This document shows, in pieces, positions 48,231-57,247 of a stretch of 64,000 nucleotides of DNA. The position numbers were made by a program, and so were the translations under genes. This stretch comes from Ralstonia wenshanensis (GTDB taxonomy: Bacteria > Pseudomonadota > Gammaproteobacteria > Burkholderiales > Burkholderiaceae): NCBI RefSeq assembly GCF_021173085.1, contig NZ_CP076412.1, forward strand, positions 124,001 through 188,000, written 5' to 3'. The notes below the pieces were generated by a model that was given only the letters and a program-made list of their open reading frames with translations, had not been told where the DNA came from and ran no database searches. Numbering within the stretch: position 1 is the stretch's first letter; each line of letters starts with the position of its first letter.

Positions 48231-49829
48231 TCAACGCAGTTGCCAGCCGCTGGCGAACGTGTTGAATGCAGTGACCTCGCGCTCTTGCCAGTGGGTGTCA
48301 TGGTTGAGTTCCTCGGCCAGAATGCGGGCCACCTCAGGCGCCGCGTCACATGCCGCACGTGCGTCCAGAAACAATGCGCGATTGCGCCGTGCGAGCACAT
48401 CCTCCACGCTGCGCGCCAGCTCTGCCTGGGCGGCATAACGCACATGGGCCTCGGTCAACCCACTCGCCTGAACCAGCAAGCGATCGGCTCCGGGCAAATG
48501 CGCGATCGACGCGGCGTCACTGCCGTAGCAGCGTGCGGCGCTGCCAGCCCTGGAGATTTCATTTGCTGCACCGTCCGTCGGCTTGGCACCATGCAGGGCA
48601 AGTGTTTCGGTGCGGCACGGTGCGGCTGGCAACAGGCCGGTGCTGATCGCCAGATCGATGACTTCCTCCGCCATGCGGCGGTAGGTGGTCCACTTGCCGC
48701 CCGTCACGGTGATCATTCCATCCGGATGCGATTCCAGCGTATGTTCGCGCGAGAGTGAGGACGTTGTGGTCTTCGTATCGCGCTTTACAAGCGGCCTGAG
48801 CCCGGCCCAGACGCTCAGCACGTCGCTGCGCGTAGGCGGGGTCGACAGGTAGCGGGCGGCCGTCCGCAAGATGAAATCGATATCCTGCTCGCTTGCGTTT
48901 GGATCCACCGGCATGTCGGCGCGGGGCGTATCCGTTGTGCCGATGATCGTGTGCCCATGCCACGGAACAACGAACAGGACGCGACCATCGTCTGTACGGG
49001 GCACCAGAATCGCATGGTCGCTCTGCAGAAAGCGCGCAGGCAGCGTGAGGTGAACCCCTTGGCTGGGGGCAACGATCGGTTGGGCTGCCGGCTCGACCAT
49101 TGCGCGAATGGCATCCACCCATACCCCTGTCGCATTGATCACGCAGCGGCTGCGAACGTTGAACCGGCTGCCGGTTTCGACGTCCTCAATGCACAGCGTG
49201 TGCTGGCGCGTGGCCGTGTCGGCATGGATGGCCCTGACTGCTGCATTGTTCAATGCGATGCCGTCCAGATCGAACACCGTGCGCATCAGGCTGATGGCGA
49301 GTCGCGCATCGTCAAACTGGCCGTCGTAGTACAGCATTGCGCCGCGCAGGGGCCGATCCTGCAAGGTATTGGTCAGTGTGGGCAGCAGAGCTTGCGTCTC
49401 TGCGATGCCCAACCCGCGAGAAGGTGACAGGTTCAGCGAGCCGGCAAGCCAGTCGTAAAGCTTGAGTCCCGCACCATAGAACGGCTTATCCCGGCGCCGA
49501 TATGCAGGAACGACAAAGCCGAGCTTGCCTACGACATGCGGTGCATTGCGCGCCAGGAGGCCACGCTCGCGAAGGGCCTCTCGAACCAGCGAGATATTGC
49601 CCTGGGCAAGATAGCGGACACCGCCATGGACGAGCTTGGTCGCTTTGCTGGATGTACCCTTTGCAAAGTCGCGGGCCTCGACCAGCAAGGTGCGATAACC
49701 GCGTGCCGCCGCATCGACGGCCGTGCCGAGGCCGGTGGCACCGCCACCGATGACGACGACATCCCAGGCCGGTGTCTGATCGATTTCGCGCAAGAGCTGC
49801 GCGCGCGGCGCAGGATGGATGTTGGACAT
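48231..49829 (-). CDS. glpD: Aerobic glycerol-3-phosphate dehydrogenase
   Basis: A 532-residue FAD enzyme. The FAD motif is VVIGGGATGLGTAVDAA near residue 24, followed by ATKLVHGGVRYL and a C-terminal DAO-type cap. It oxidises glycerol 3-phosphate to dihydroxyacetone phosphate and passes electrons to quinone at the inner membrane. ATG at 49829 is chosen over a longer frame inside glpK. Its start is 13 bases after glpK. It is the last gene of the operon led by the lactonase, so it probably serves glycerol freed from sulfoquinovosyl glycerol. Confidence 0.95.
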   Translation of the reverse strand: MSNIHPAPRAQLLREIDQTPAWDVVVIGGGATGLGTAVDAAARGYRTLLVEARDFAKGTSSKATKLVHGGVRYLAQGNISLVREALRERGLLARNAPHVVGKLGFVVPAYRRRDKPFYGAGLKLYDWLAGSLNLSPSRGLGIAETQALLPTLTNTLQDRPLRGAMLYYDGQFDDARLAISLMRTVFDLDGIALNNAAVRAIHADTATRQHTLCIEDVETGSRFNVRSRCVINATGVWVDAIRAMVEPAAQPIVAPSQGVHLTLPARFLQSDHAILVPRTDDGRVLFVVPWHGHTIIGTTDTPRADMPVDPNASEQDIDFILRTAARYLSTPPTRSDVLSVWAGLRPLVKRDTKTTTSSLSREHTLESHPDGMITVTGGKWTTYRRMAEEVIDLAISTGLLPAAPCRTETLALHGAKPTDGAANEISRAGSAARCYGSDAASIAHLPGADRLLVQASGLTEAHVRYAAQAELARSVEDVLARRNRALFLDARAACDAAPEVARILAEELNHDTHWQEREVTAFNTFASGWQLR

Positions 49830-49842
49830 GGTGATTTGCGTT

Positions 49843-51360
49843 CTAGGAAACTGAGGAAAAGGGGCGGGCGCCCCATGCGCGCACGTGGTCGATGGCACGG
49901 CGCCATTCCTGGATTCGGGCCGTACGCTCGTCCTGCGACATCGACGGCTCGAAGCGCCGTTGCGTACGCCATTGCCGGGTGATCTCGTCAAGACCGCTCC
50001 AGAAGCCTGTTTGAAGGCCTGCCAGGTAGGCAGCTCCGAGGGCTGTTGTCTCGGCCACCTCGGGTCGAACGACGGGGCGCCCCAGCAGGTCGGCCTGGAT
50101 CTGCATCAGCAGGTCGCACTGAGATGCACCACCGTCGACACGCAGCTCGCTCACCGAGATGCCGGCATCGGCCTCCATCGCGCTGAGCACATCAACGGTC
50201 TGCAATGCGATCGCGTCGAGTGCGGCACGCGCGATGTGCGGGCGCCCAGTGCCGCGTGTCATGCCCATTAGCGTGCCGCGGGCATAGGGATCCCAATGCG
50301 GCGCACCCAAGCCGGAAAAGGCAGGGATCAACCAGACGCCGTCGCTGGTGTTGCACTGCGAGGCCAGCGCTTGAACATCACACGCACGTTCGATGATGCC
50401 CAGCCCATCGCGCAGCCATTGAATGATGGCACCGCCCATGAAGACCGAGCCTTCAAGGGCATAGTGGGTCCGTCCATCGAATTGCCAGCCGACGGTACTG
50501 AGCATTCGGTGCCGTGACAGTACTGGCTGTTCGCCGGTATTCATCAGCAGGAACAGTCCTGTACCGTAGGTGTTTTTTGCCATGCCCGGCTTCAGGCATG
50601 CCTGGCCGAACGTCGCCGCTTGCTGGTCACCGCCTATACCGCCGATGGGCAGAGGCGCGCCAAACAGCGCGGCATCGGTTTCGGCAAATGCGCTGCTTGA
50701 TGGCATGAGTTCGGGGAGCAGCGCACGCGGAATATCGAACAGGCCGAGCAACTCGTCATCCCAATCCAGGGTGTGGATATTCAGCAACGACGTGCGCGCT
50801 GCGTTGGACAGATCCGTTACATGCCGGCGCCCTCCGCTCAGGTTCCAGACGAGCCAGCTATCGACGGTACCGAAGGCCAGCTCACCGCGCGCCGCACGCG
50901 CGCGGGCGCCCGGGATGCTGTCCAGCAACCAGGCAAGCTTCGTGGCGGAGAAATACGGATCGATAAGCAATCCGGTTTTTTGCGTGATCCGATCACCGGC
51001 GCCGCTGGCAGTGAGGCGCTCGCAGTGTGCCGCCGTGCGGCGGTCTTGCCAGACGATGGCCGGGCCAAGCGGCGTACCGGTTGCGCGCTCCCACAGCACC
51101 GTTGTTTCGCGCTGGTTGGCAATGCCGATTGCCGCAATGTCGGCAGCCGTGGCATGAGCCTTTCGCATCGCCTCATGGGCGACGTCGAGCTGCGTTTGCC
51201 ATAACGCGTTCGGGTCGTGCTCAACCCATCCGGGCTGCGGGAAATGCTGGGCGAACTCACGTTGCGCCGTGGCGAAAGGGATGCCGTCGCGATCGAAGAG
51301 GATGGCACGTGAGCTGGTGGTGCCCTGATCGAGCGCGAGAATGAAGCGAGGTTCGCCCAT
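49843..51360 (-). CDS. glpK: Glycerol kinase
   Basis: A 505-residue FGGY kinase, normal length. It begins [20 protein letters not shown], the phosphate-binding motif, and contains typical GlpK segments such as [49 protein letters not shown] and [20 protein letters not shown]. It makes glycerol 3-phosphate with ATP. No glpF facilitator or glpR regulator gene is present nearby. That fits glycerol made inside the cell by the cytoplasmic sulfoquinovosidase rather than taken up from outside. Confidence 0.97.
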   Translation of the reverse strand: MGEPRFILALDQGTTSSRAILFDRDGIPFATAQREFAQHFPQPGWVEHDPNALWQTQLDVAHEAMRKAHATAADIAAIGIANQRETTVLWERATGTPLGPAIVWQDRRTAAHCERLTASGAGDRITQKTGLLIDPYFSATKLAWLLDSIPGARARAARGELAFGTVDSWLVWNLSGGRRHVTDLSNAARTSLLNIHTLDWDDELLGLFDIPRALLPELMPSSSAFAETDAALFGAPLPIGGIGGDQQAATFGQACLKPGMAKNTYGTGLFLLMNTGEQPVLSRHRMLSTVGWQFDGRTHYALEGSVFMGGAIIQWLRDGLGIIERACDVQALASQCNTSDGVWLIPAFSGLGAPHWDPYARGTLMGMTRGTGRPHIARAALDAIALQTVDVLSAMEADAGISVSELRVDGGASQCDLLMQIQADLLGRPVVRPEVAETTALGAAYLAGLQTGFWSGLDEITRQWRTQRRFEPSMSQDERTARIQEWRRAIDHVRAWGARPFSSVS

Positions 51361-51450
51361 GGCGCCAAGACTCCGGAAGACAGTTTTGGATGACCGGGCT
51401 AAGTCGATGCTTACAGTCGGCCCAGTGCGTGCGTTGCCGTGAGCGGTGTA

Positions 51451-52197
51451 CTACCGGAGCGCCGGCAGGACGAGGCTGCTGCCTGCCAGCACTAGCAGTC
51501 CAAACACAACTCTGCGCACCGTCGCATGCGACCACTTCGGTGGTCGCACACGGTTCAGCCAGGTCAACCCCATCATCACCGGCAGTGCTTCTAGGCTGAG
51601 CAGCAGAGAAAGATGATCAAAGCGTCCTTGCCACACCACCATCGCAAGTCGCAAAACTGCGTTGACCGCGAAGAGCAGCACCAGAGTTTCACGAATCACG
51701 TGTGCCTTGAGCGGTTGGCGGTACACGTGAAACACCATTGGCGGCCCAGCGCTTGCGAAAACGCCGCCCATCACACCCGACAGCCAGCCGAAGCCCGCGA
51801 AGGCCCACGCAGAAGACAAAGTCTGCCGGGGCCGTGCCTGCATGATCAGCAACAAGCTGCACAGCAGAATGGCGACCCCCAACGCAAGGCGCATCAGGTT
51901 CACGGCGTTCTCGCTGAGCCAGTTCAGCAGCATGACGCCTATTGCCACACCCACCAGGCTGCTGGAGAGCGTTGCGCCCAGCAGCGCGCCTGGCAATTCA
52001 GGGCGTCGGCGGACAATCATTGCAGCGTTGACCAGGACCATGACCGTAACGACGTTGGCGCCCACCGGCAGCGGGGCCACATGCAGCAGCGCAACGAGCC
52101 CGAGCAGCACCAGGCCGAATGCGAACCCTGTCAGGTTCTGCGTGTAGGTCGCCAGTGCGACGGCGATCAGAAACAGCCCGTGCTGCTCGAACGTCAT
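51451..52197 (-). CDS. TauE/SafE-type anion exporter, predicted sulfolactate exporter
   Basis: A 248-residue membrane protein with about seven to eight helices of the TauE/SafE type (GFAFGLVLLGLVALLHVAPL near the start, GVMGGVFASAGPPMVFHVY in the second half). The family exports sulfonates and sulfite, and members are found in sulfoquinovose clusters, where they release sulfolactate or DHPS. ATG at 52197 is 7 bases after the sulfoquinovosidase stop. A longer upstream frame is inside that gene and is rejected. Confidence 0.85.
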   Translation of the reverse strand: MTFEQHGLFLIAVALATYTQNLTGFAFGLVLLGLVALLHVAPLPVGANVVTVMVLVNAAMIVRRRPELPGALLGATLSSSLVGVAIGVMLLNWLSENAVNLMRLALGVAILLCSLLLIMQARPRQTLSSAWAFAGFGWLSGVMGGVFASAGPPMVFHVYRQPLKAHVIRETLVLLFAVNAVLRLAMVVWQGRFDHLSLLLSLEALPVMMGLTWLNRVRPPKWSHATVRRVVFGLLVLAGSSLVLPALR

Positions 52198-52204
52198 GGC
52201 CGAC

Positions 52205-54223
52205 TCAGCACGTCGCCAGGGCAAGCAGCGCATCGCGCTGCGCGCTGTCGGCCCGGACAAATACCGGCGGCTCACCCAGCGGTGCCGGCACGGTGACGCG
52301 ACAGCCGCCTTCATAGGTCTCACCGCTCCACAAATGGATCCACTGTGCACCTGCAGGCAAATACGGCTGCCAGTCGGTGCGTCCTGCCTCGTGGACCGGC
52401 GCGACGAGCAGGTCTTCTCCATACAGGTACTGATCCTGAATGGCATAGGCATGCTCATCCTGCTCAAAGTGCAGGAACAACGGCCGCTGCAATGGCAGCC
52501 CGCGCGTCTGTGCATCACGCATCAGCTCGCGCACGTAGGGCACCAGTGCCACGTAGAGGCGCGTCATGTGGGCAAAGTGTTCGAGCACCGTCTCGTCTTG
52601 CCAGAACTGGAAATTCTCGTCCGGACGGTTGCCTTCGTGCGTACGCATGACGGGGGTGAACGCAGCCATTTCCGCCCAACGTTGAAACAGCTCGGGGGTG
52701 CGGCGATTACCGAACAGGCTCGTATAGCCGCCGATGTCGCTGTGGTGATAGGCGTTACCCAGCAGCCCGGAAGACAAGGCGCCACAGATCACCGTTTGCA
52801 AGCCATCGTGCCGCGTAAAATCGACCGACTGGTCGCCGGCCCACAGGAGCGGGCAGTGCGCTTGGACACCTGTGTAGCCCGCCCGCATGAAGAACACGAC
52901 GTCGCCGGTGCGGCCAGCTTGTGCGACGGCGCGTGCGTTGACCTCGGCCCACAGGGTCGGCCATGCGTTGTGCATGATCATGGCGTCCACGCCATTGGCC
53001 AGGCGGGCATCGGTGGGCAAGTACTCGCCGAAGTCGGCCATCCAGCCATCCAGCCCGGCCTCGAGCATCTCCTGGCCAATCACCCGTTGGGCGAACCACT
53101 GCGCCGCGTCCGCGTTGGTGAAGTCAACCACGCCGCACCAGAACTCGCCGAAATCGACAAGGTATTCGCCGCCGTCTGCACAGGTGGCCAGGTAACCGGC
53201 GGTGCGCGCCTCCTGATACAACGTCCCGTCATTGCACAGATAGGGATTGACGTATCCCATAAAGCGGATCCCGCGCTCATTGAGCGATTTCACCCAATTG
53301 CGTGCGTCTGGATATCGCGTTTCGTTCCATTGCCAGTCCCAGAACAGCCGCTTGCCAAAGGAGGTCTGGCGCAACCCTACCCAGTCTTCGCACCATAGGC
53401 CGCTGATGCGCACGCCGTGAGACTGGCTCTGTTTGATGATGCGCTCGGCATGATCGAGGCCGTTCTTCAGCCCGAGGATGGCGCCGCCGAAAACCCAATC
53501 CGGCAGGGCCGGCTGCCGCCCAAAGCGGGTCGAGAGTTTCGACACCAACTCCACAAATGTTGGGGCACCATAGAGTTCGATGCGTTCGGGCACGGCCCAG
53601 AACTGAAGCTCGTGGAAATCTGCGTGCCGGAAATCGAAATCCGCATATGCCGTGGTTTCCGCATGCAATGCATACCGTCCGGACGAAAGGAAGGTCGGTT
53701 GTGGATAGTTCGTGTGGTAGTAGTCGCCGCCAGCCTTGGCAGTGACGTCTGCCTGCCAGGTAATGTGGGTGCTCTTGTCGCGGCCGACGCCGGGTTCCGA
53801 AGTCCATAGCGGAAAGTGCCGCCCGCGCAGGTCGAAGTACGACATCTGCTCACCGCATCCCCAGACATGTTCTTCCGGCGTCGCAGCCACGCGCCACCAC
53901 AGCCGATTGATCGAGTCGGCCGCATGCTCGAAGCGAATGATTGCATCCGCTTCATTGACCTGGACGGTCAGCACGACTTCCGGCTCGGCGCCCGCGCAGC
54001 GGTGCAATGCAATGCGAAAACCCGCGTCTTCAGCAACCACGACAGCGTGCGAAAGCGGCACGCGTACATCGACATAGTCCTGTATGTCAAAGTTGCCACG
54101 GTACATAGCAACCGAAGGGGTGCCGTGCCCGACATAGCAGCATGGGCGATCGGGCTGGTGACTGATCAGGATGCGGCCGGCGTGCTCGAGGTGCCAGCTG
54201 TGCTGGTCAAAGACGAGTTTCAT
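52205..54223 (-). CDS. yihQ: Sulfoquinovosidase (GH31, YihQ type)
   Basis: A 672-residue glycoside hydrolase matching E. coli YihQ along its length. The nucleophile is Asp397 (WMADFGEYLP) and the acid/base Asp464 (WAGDQ). Sulfonate-binding residues Arg292, Trp295 (GKRLFW) and Tyr500 (HHSDIGGY) align with YihQ Arg301, Trp304 and Tyr508. Lys253 and Glu279 replace the two YihQ glutamines, as reported for the Agrobacterium-type variant. No signal peptide is present, so it acts in the cytoplasm, freeing sulfoquinovose from its glycerol glycoside after import. It is the most specific marker of the pathway in this locus. Confidence 0.95.
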   Translation of the reverse strand: MKLVFDQHSWHLEHAGRILISHQPDRPCCYVGHGTPSVAMYRGNFDIQDYVDVRVPLSHAVVVAEDAGFRIALHRCAGAEPEVVLTVQVNEADAIIRFEHAADSINRLWWRVAATPEEHVWGCGEQMSYFDLRGRHFPLWTSEPGVGRDKSTHITWQADVTAKAGGDYYHTNYPQPTFLSSGRYALHAETTAYADFDFRHADFHELQFWAVPERIELYGAPTFVELVSKLSTRFGRQPALPDWVFGGAILGLKNGLDHAERIIKQSQSHGVRISGLWCEDWVGLRQTSFGKRLFWDWQWNETRYPDARNWVKSLNERGIRFMGYVNPYLCNDGTLYQEARTAGYLATCADGGEYLVDFGEFWCGVVDFTNADAAQWFAQRVIGQEMLEAGLDGWMADFGEYLPTDARLANGVDAMIMHNAWPTLWAEVNARAVAQAGRTGDVVFFMRAGYTGVQAHCPLLWAGDQSVDFTRHDGLQTVICGALSSGLLGNAYHHSDIGGYTSLFGNRRTPELFQRWAEMAAFTPVMRTHEGNRPDENFQFWQDETVLEHFAHMTRLYVALVPYVRELMRDAQTRGLPLQRPLFLHFEQDEHAYAIQDQYLYGEDLLVAPVHEAGRTDWQPYLPAGAQWIHLWSGETYEGGCRVTVPAPLGEPPVFVRADSAQRDALLALATC

Positions 54224-54268
54224 GGGAGTCTTGAGAACATATGTTGAAACGAGTGCGATGCGGATGGA

Positions 54269-55732
54269 TCAGGCCAATCCCAGGCACACGTATTTCATTT
54301 CCAGGTACTCGTCGATGCCATATTGCGAACCTTCGCGGCCGAGGCCCGATTGCTTGACACCGCCGAACGGAGCCTCGGCCGTCGAGATGAGGCCCGTGTT
54401 GACCCCCACCATCCCAAACTCCAGCGTCTCTGCCACGCGCCAGACGCGCGCAAGGTTCTGGCTGTAGAAATAACTCGCCAGCCCATATTCGGTATCGTTG
54501 GCAAGCCGAATCACGTCGTCCTCATCGGTAAAGCGGATGATCGGGGCGATCGGCCCGAAGATTTCCTCGCGCGCCACGCGCATGTCTGGCGTAACGCCGG
54601 TCAGGATTGCCGGCTTGAAGAACTGGTCTGTGAGTCCCGGCAGCGCAGTGCGCCCCCCAGGATGATGCGGGTGAGCGCCGTGCTGGATGGCGTCTTCGTA
54701 GAGTGCCTCGGCCTTGGCCATTGCGCGTTGGTCGATCAGTGGCCCGACCTGCACACCAGGCTCAGTCCCGCGTCCGATCTTCAGTTCGCTCACGCGCGCT
54801 GACAATTTCTCGACGAAGGCGTCGTGCACGCTGTCCTGCACGTACAGCCGATTGGCACAAACACAGGTTTGTCCCGCATTGCGGTATTTGGAGATCAGTG
54901 CGCCTTCCACCGCTGCATCCAGATCGGCGTCGTCGAACACGATGAAGGGGGCATTGCCACCCAACTCCAACGACAGCTTCTGAATGTTCTGTGCCCCCGC
55001 GGCCATGAGCTTGGCTCCAATTGCGGTGGAACCGGTGAACGTCAGCTTGCGCACGAGCGGATTGCTCGACAACTCATGTGCGATCGGCTCTGCAGGGCCA
55101 GGGACAACGCTCAGGCAGCCCGCGGGCAGGCCGGCTCTTTGTGCAAGTTCCGCCAAGGCGAGGGCAGAGAAGGGCGTCTGCGCGGCAGGCTTGAGGACCA
55201 TCGTGCAGCCCGCTGCCAATGCAGGCGCGGCCTTGCGCGTGATCATTGCTGCAGGAAAATTCCACGGCGTGATGGCGGCACACACGCCCACAGGCTGTTT
55301 GAGCACGATCAGGCGGCGGTCCGTTGCAGGAGACGCCAGGACGTCGCCATCGACACGTCGCGCCTGCTCTGCAAACCAGTCGATGAAGCTGGCAGCAAAA
55401 GCGATTTCGCCACGCGATTCGCTCAGCGGTTTGCCTTGCTCAGCAGTCATGATGCGCGCCAGATCTTCCTGGTGCGCGAGGATCAGATCGTGCCATTTGC
55501 GCAGGATCTGGCCGCGATGCTTTGCGGTCGTCTTGCTCCACTGGGCGAATGCTGCCTGAGCTGCGGCAACGGCACGGCGTGTTTCAGCACCACCCATGGA
55601 CGGCACGGTACCAAGGCGCTCGCCCGTCGCCGGATCTGTCACTTCGAGCATGGCTCCGTCATCTGCGTTGCACCAAGTGTCGCCAATCAGCGCTTGTTGG
55701 CGCAGCAGTGTCGGGTCGTCCAGCATCATCAT
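54269..55732 (-). CDS. Aldehyde dehydrogenase (GabD-like), predicted sulfolactaldehyde dehydrogenase
   Basis: A 487-residue NAD(P)-dependent aldehyde dehydrogenase of the succinate-semialdehyde type. The catalytic Cys290 is in NAGQTCVCANR and Glu256 in LELGGNAP. In the sulfo-Entner-Doudoroff pathway a GabD-like enzyme oxidises sulfolactaldehyde to sulfolactate, the end product. An AAGGAG ribosome site lies upstream, and the start overlaps the lactonase stop by 4 bases. Three ATG codons in a row (MMM) leave the exact start open. Confidence 0.9.
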   Translation of the reverse strand: MMMLDDPTLLRQQALIGDTWCNADDGAMLEVTDPATGERLGTVPSMGGAETRRAVAAAQAAFAQWSKTTAKHRGQILRKWHDLILAHQEDLARIMTAEQGKPLSESRGEIAFAASFIDWFAEQARRVDGDVLASPATDRRLIVLKQPVGVCAAITPWNFPAAMITRKAAPALAAGCTMVLKPAAQTPFSALALAELAQRAGLPAGCLSVVPGPAEPIAHELSSNPLVRKLTFTGSTAIGAKLMAAGAQNIQKLSLELGGNAPFIVFDDADLDAAVEGALISKYRNAGQTCVCANRLYVQDSVHDAFVEKLSARVSELKIGRGTEPGVQVGPLIDQRAMAKAEALYEDAIQHGAHPHHPGGRTALPGLTDQFFKPAILTGVTPDMRVAREEIFGPIAPIIRFTDEDDVIRLANDTEYGLASYFYSQNLARVWRVAETLEFGMVGVNTGLISTAEAPFGGVKQSGLGREGSQYGIDEYLEMKYVCLGLA

Positions 55733-56676
55733 GCCTTGTCTCCTTGGGATGGTTCGATGGCGCCTGCGGCAATGCGGCGCGATGAGTAGAGAGGTTCTGG
55801 CAACCCTGGGACCGATACGCGCATCGCAAAGAGGCCGCCGGATTCCGGCAGGGCACGTAGCTCATCACCGGGCCGGCCATGCCTTGCGGTCGTCACGTAC
55901 AACGTGCGCAAGTCGGTGCCGCCAAACGCGCACATCGTTGGGCATTGTGCGGGCAGCGGATAGGTTTCCACGATGGTGCCGTCGGGCGCCACGCGGATGA
56001 TCCGTCCGCCTTCGTAGAGGGCACTCCAGTAATAGCCTTCCACATCGACCGCAGCGCCATCGGGGCGGCCGCGGTCCAGCTCGGTCGGATGCAGCATGAG
56101 CCAAGGCTCGCGCGGGCCGACCGCGCCGGTTGTCACGTCAAACGGGCGTCGGTAGACCGTGAAACGCGGCGTATCGGCGTGATAGAGCCAACGGTTGTCA
56201 GGGCTGAACGCGAGGCCGTTGGAGGTCAGGAACCCCCCATCGATACTCTGCAGGCCATTCCCGTCATACCGGTACAGGCCTGCTTTCCCGCCGGCTTTGG
56301 GCTCATCGATTGTGCCCGCCCAAAAACGGCCAGCGGCATCGCAGCGGCCATCGTTGAATCGGCTCGTGCGTGTGTTTTCCGGGTTGCTGCATAGCATGCG
56401 AGTTGGAGAGCCCTGCGCATCGAGCAGCCAGATTCCGCTGCGCAGGGCAGCAATGAATCCGCCATCATCGGATTGAGAGAAACAACCGATGTGTTCGGGC
56501 ATCGGAATGACGAGGTCTTCACTCGTGCGCGGATCAAACCGGTGCAGCTCCGCGCCCAGGATGTCGACCCACCACAGTACGCCCGCCAAAGAATCCCAAC
56601 GGGGACATTCGCCCAGGGAGGCCTTGACCTTCAAGACGCAGCTAAACTCGCCGAACTTGATCAGATTGTCCTGCAT
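55729..56676 (-). CDS. SMP-30/gluconolactonase-family protein, predicted 6-sulfogluconolactonase
   Basis: A 315-residue six-bladed propeller of the SMP-30 family. Metal ligands of the family are visible: Glu in LGECPRWD, Asn in TSNGLAFSPD, and Asp in RPDGAAVDVEG; RFNDGRCDAAGRFW is also typical. It opens sugar lactones and here should open 6-deoxy-6-sulfogluconolactone made by the SDR. ATG at 56676 is chosen over a TTG 30 bases upstream. It is the first gene of the second operon, 55 bases after the perfect LacI operator. Confidence 0.88.
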   Translation of the reverse strand: MQDNLIKFGEFSCVLKVKASLGECPRWDSLAGVLWWVDILGAELHRFDPRTSEDLVIPMPEHIGCFSQSDDGGFIAALRSGIWLLDAQGSPTRMLCSNPENTRTSRFNDGRCDAAGRFWAGTIDEPKAGGKAGLYRYDGNGLQSIDGGFLTSNGLAFSPDNRWLYHADTPRFTVYRRPFDVTTGAVGPREPWLMLHPTELDRGRPDGAAVDVEGYYWSALYEGGRIIRVAPDGTIVETYPLPAQCPTMCAFGGTDLRTLYVTTARHGRPGDELRALPESGGLFAMRVSVPGLPEPLYSSRRIAAGAIEPSQGDKA

Positions 56677-56730
56677 ATACCAACGGTGAAAGGCTGATCT
56701 AACCAATCGTGGTGTCTCAGCGATGCGCTA

Positions 56731-56746
56731 ATGGTAGCGGTACCAT
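56731..56746. promoter_or_regulatory. Perfect operator palindrome for the LacI-type regulator, second operon
   Basis: ATGGTAGCGGTACCAT is identical to O1 at 47107-47122 read on the other strand. It lies 55 bases upstream of the lactonase ATG. A weak -35 (TTGCTT on the minus strand, 56753-56758) sits just upstream, so the operator probably overlaps the -10 region. Confidence 0.85.
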
Positions 56747-56758
56747 TGCCGAAAGCAA

Positions 56759-57247
56759 GAACTTTCATCCAAGCGCGGGTAAACCACGACTGAGTGGGTC
56801 TAGTGAACGCAGTTGATTCGGGCGGAGACGATGCAGCGACGGCCTTAATACAGCGGCTGCGGCTGGCAGACTATAAGGACACCAACAACTGGGCACCGTC
56901 CGGTTGGACCTACATGCTGCATAGGAAATCTTTCGAAACACGCCCAATCAATAGTATTTGGCTGAGCGTACCGAGTCCGCGCCAAGTACTCTGGGTAGTG
57001 TTTGACTCGTACACTTGCCTGTCGCTTGATGCGATGGGCGAGAGGGTCGGTTAATCTGTTATGCAACGCTCCTTTCCGGAGTTCGCCGATGTGCGAGGTG
57101 CGTGGCTCACTCTTCTTGAATGGGAGGAGCGGTGAACGTCCAGCGAGCTTATGGCACTCCTGGGGTGTTCGCGTCGATTCGAAATCTACAAGACGCGGCG
57201 GAAATAATGCGGACGTTCACTTGCCACTTTCGGTCAGGAGTGGCTAC
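56759..57247. other. Non-coding gap after the SQ locus
   Basis: About 490 bases. Short frames on both strands lack ribosome sites and recognisable products; they look like eroded coding DNA. This gap marks the right edge of the SQ locus. Confidence 0.45.

Noticed and set aside
56794-57054. Possible small gene to the right of the SQ locus
   Set aside because: No ribosome site, no recognisable motif, and an overlapping frame on the other strand of the same quality.
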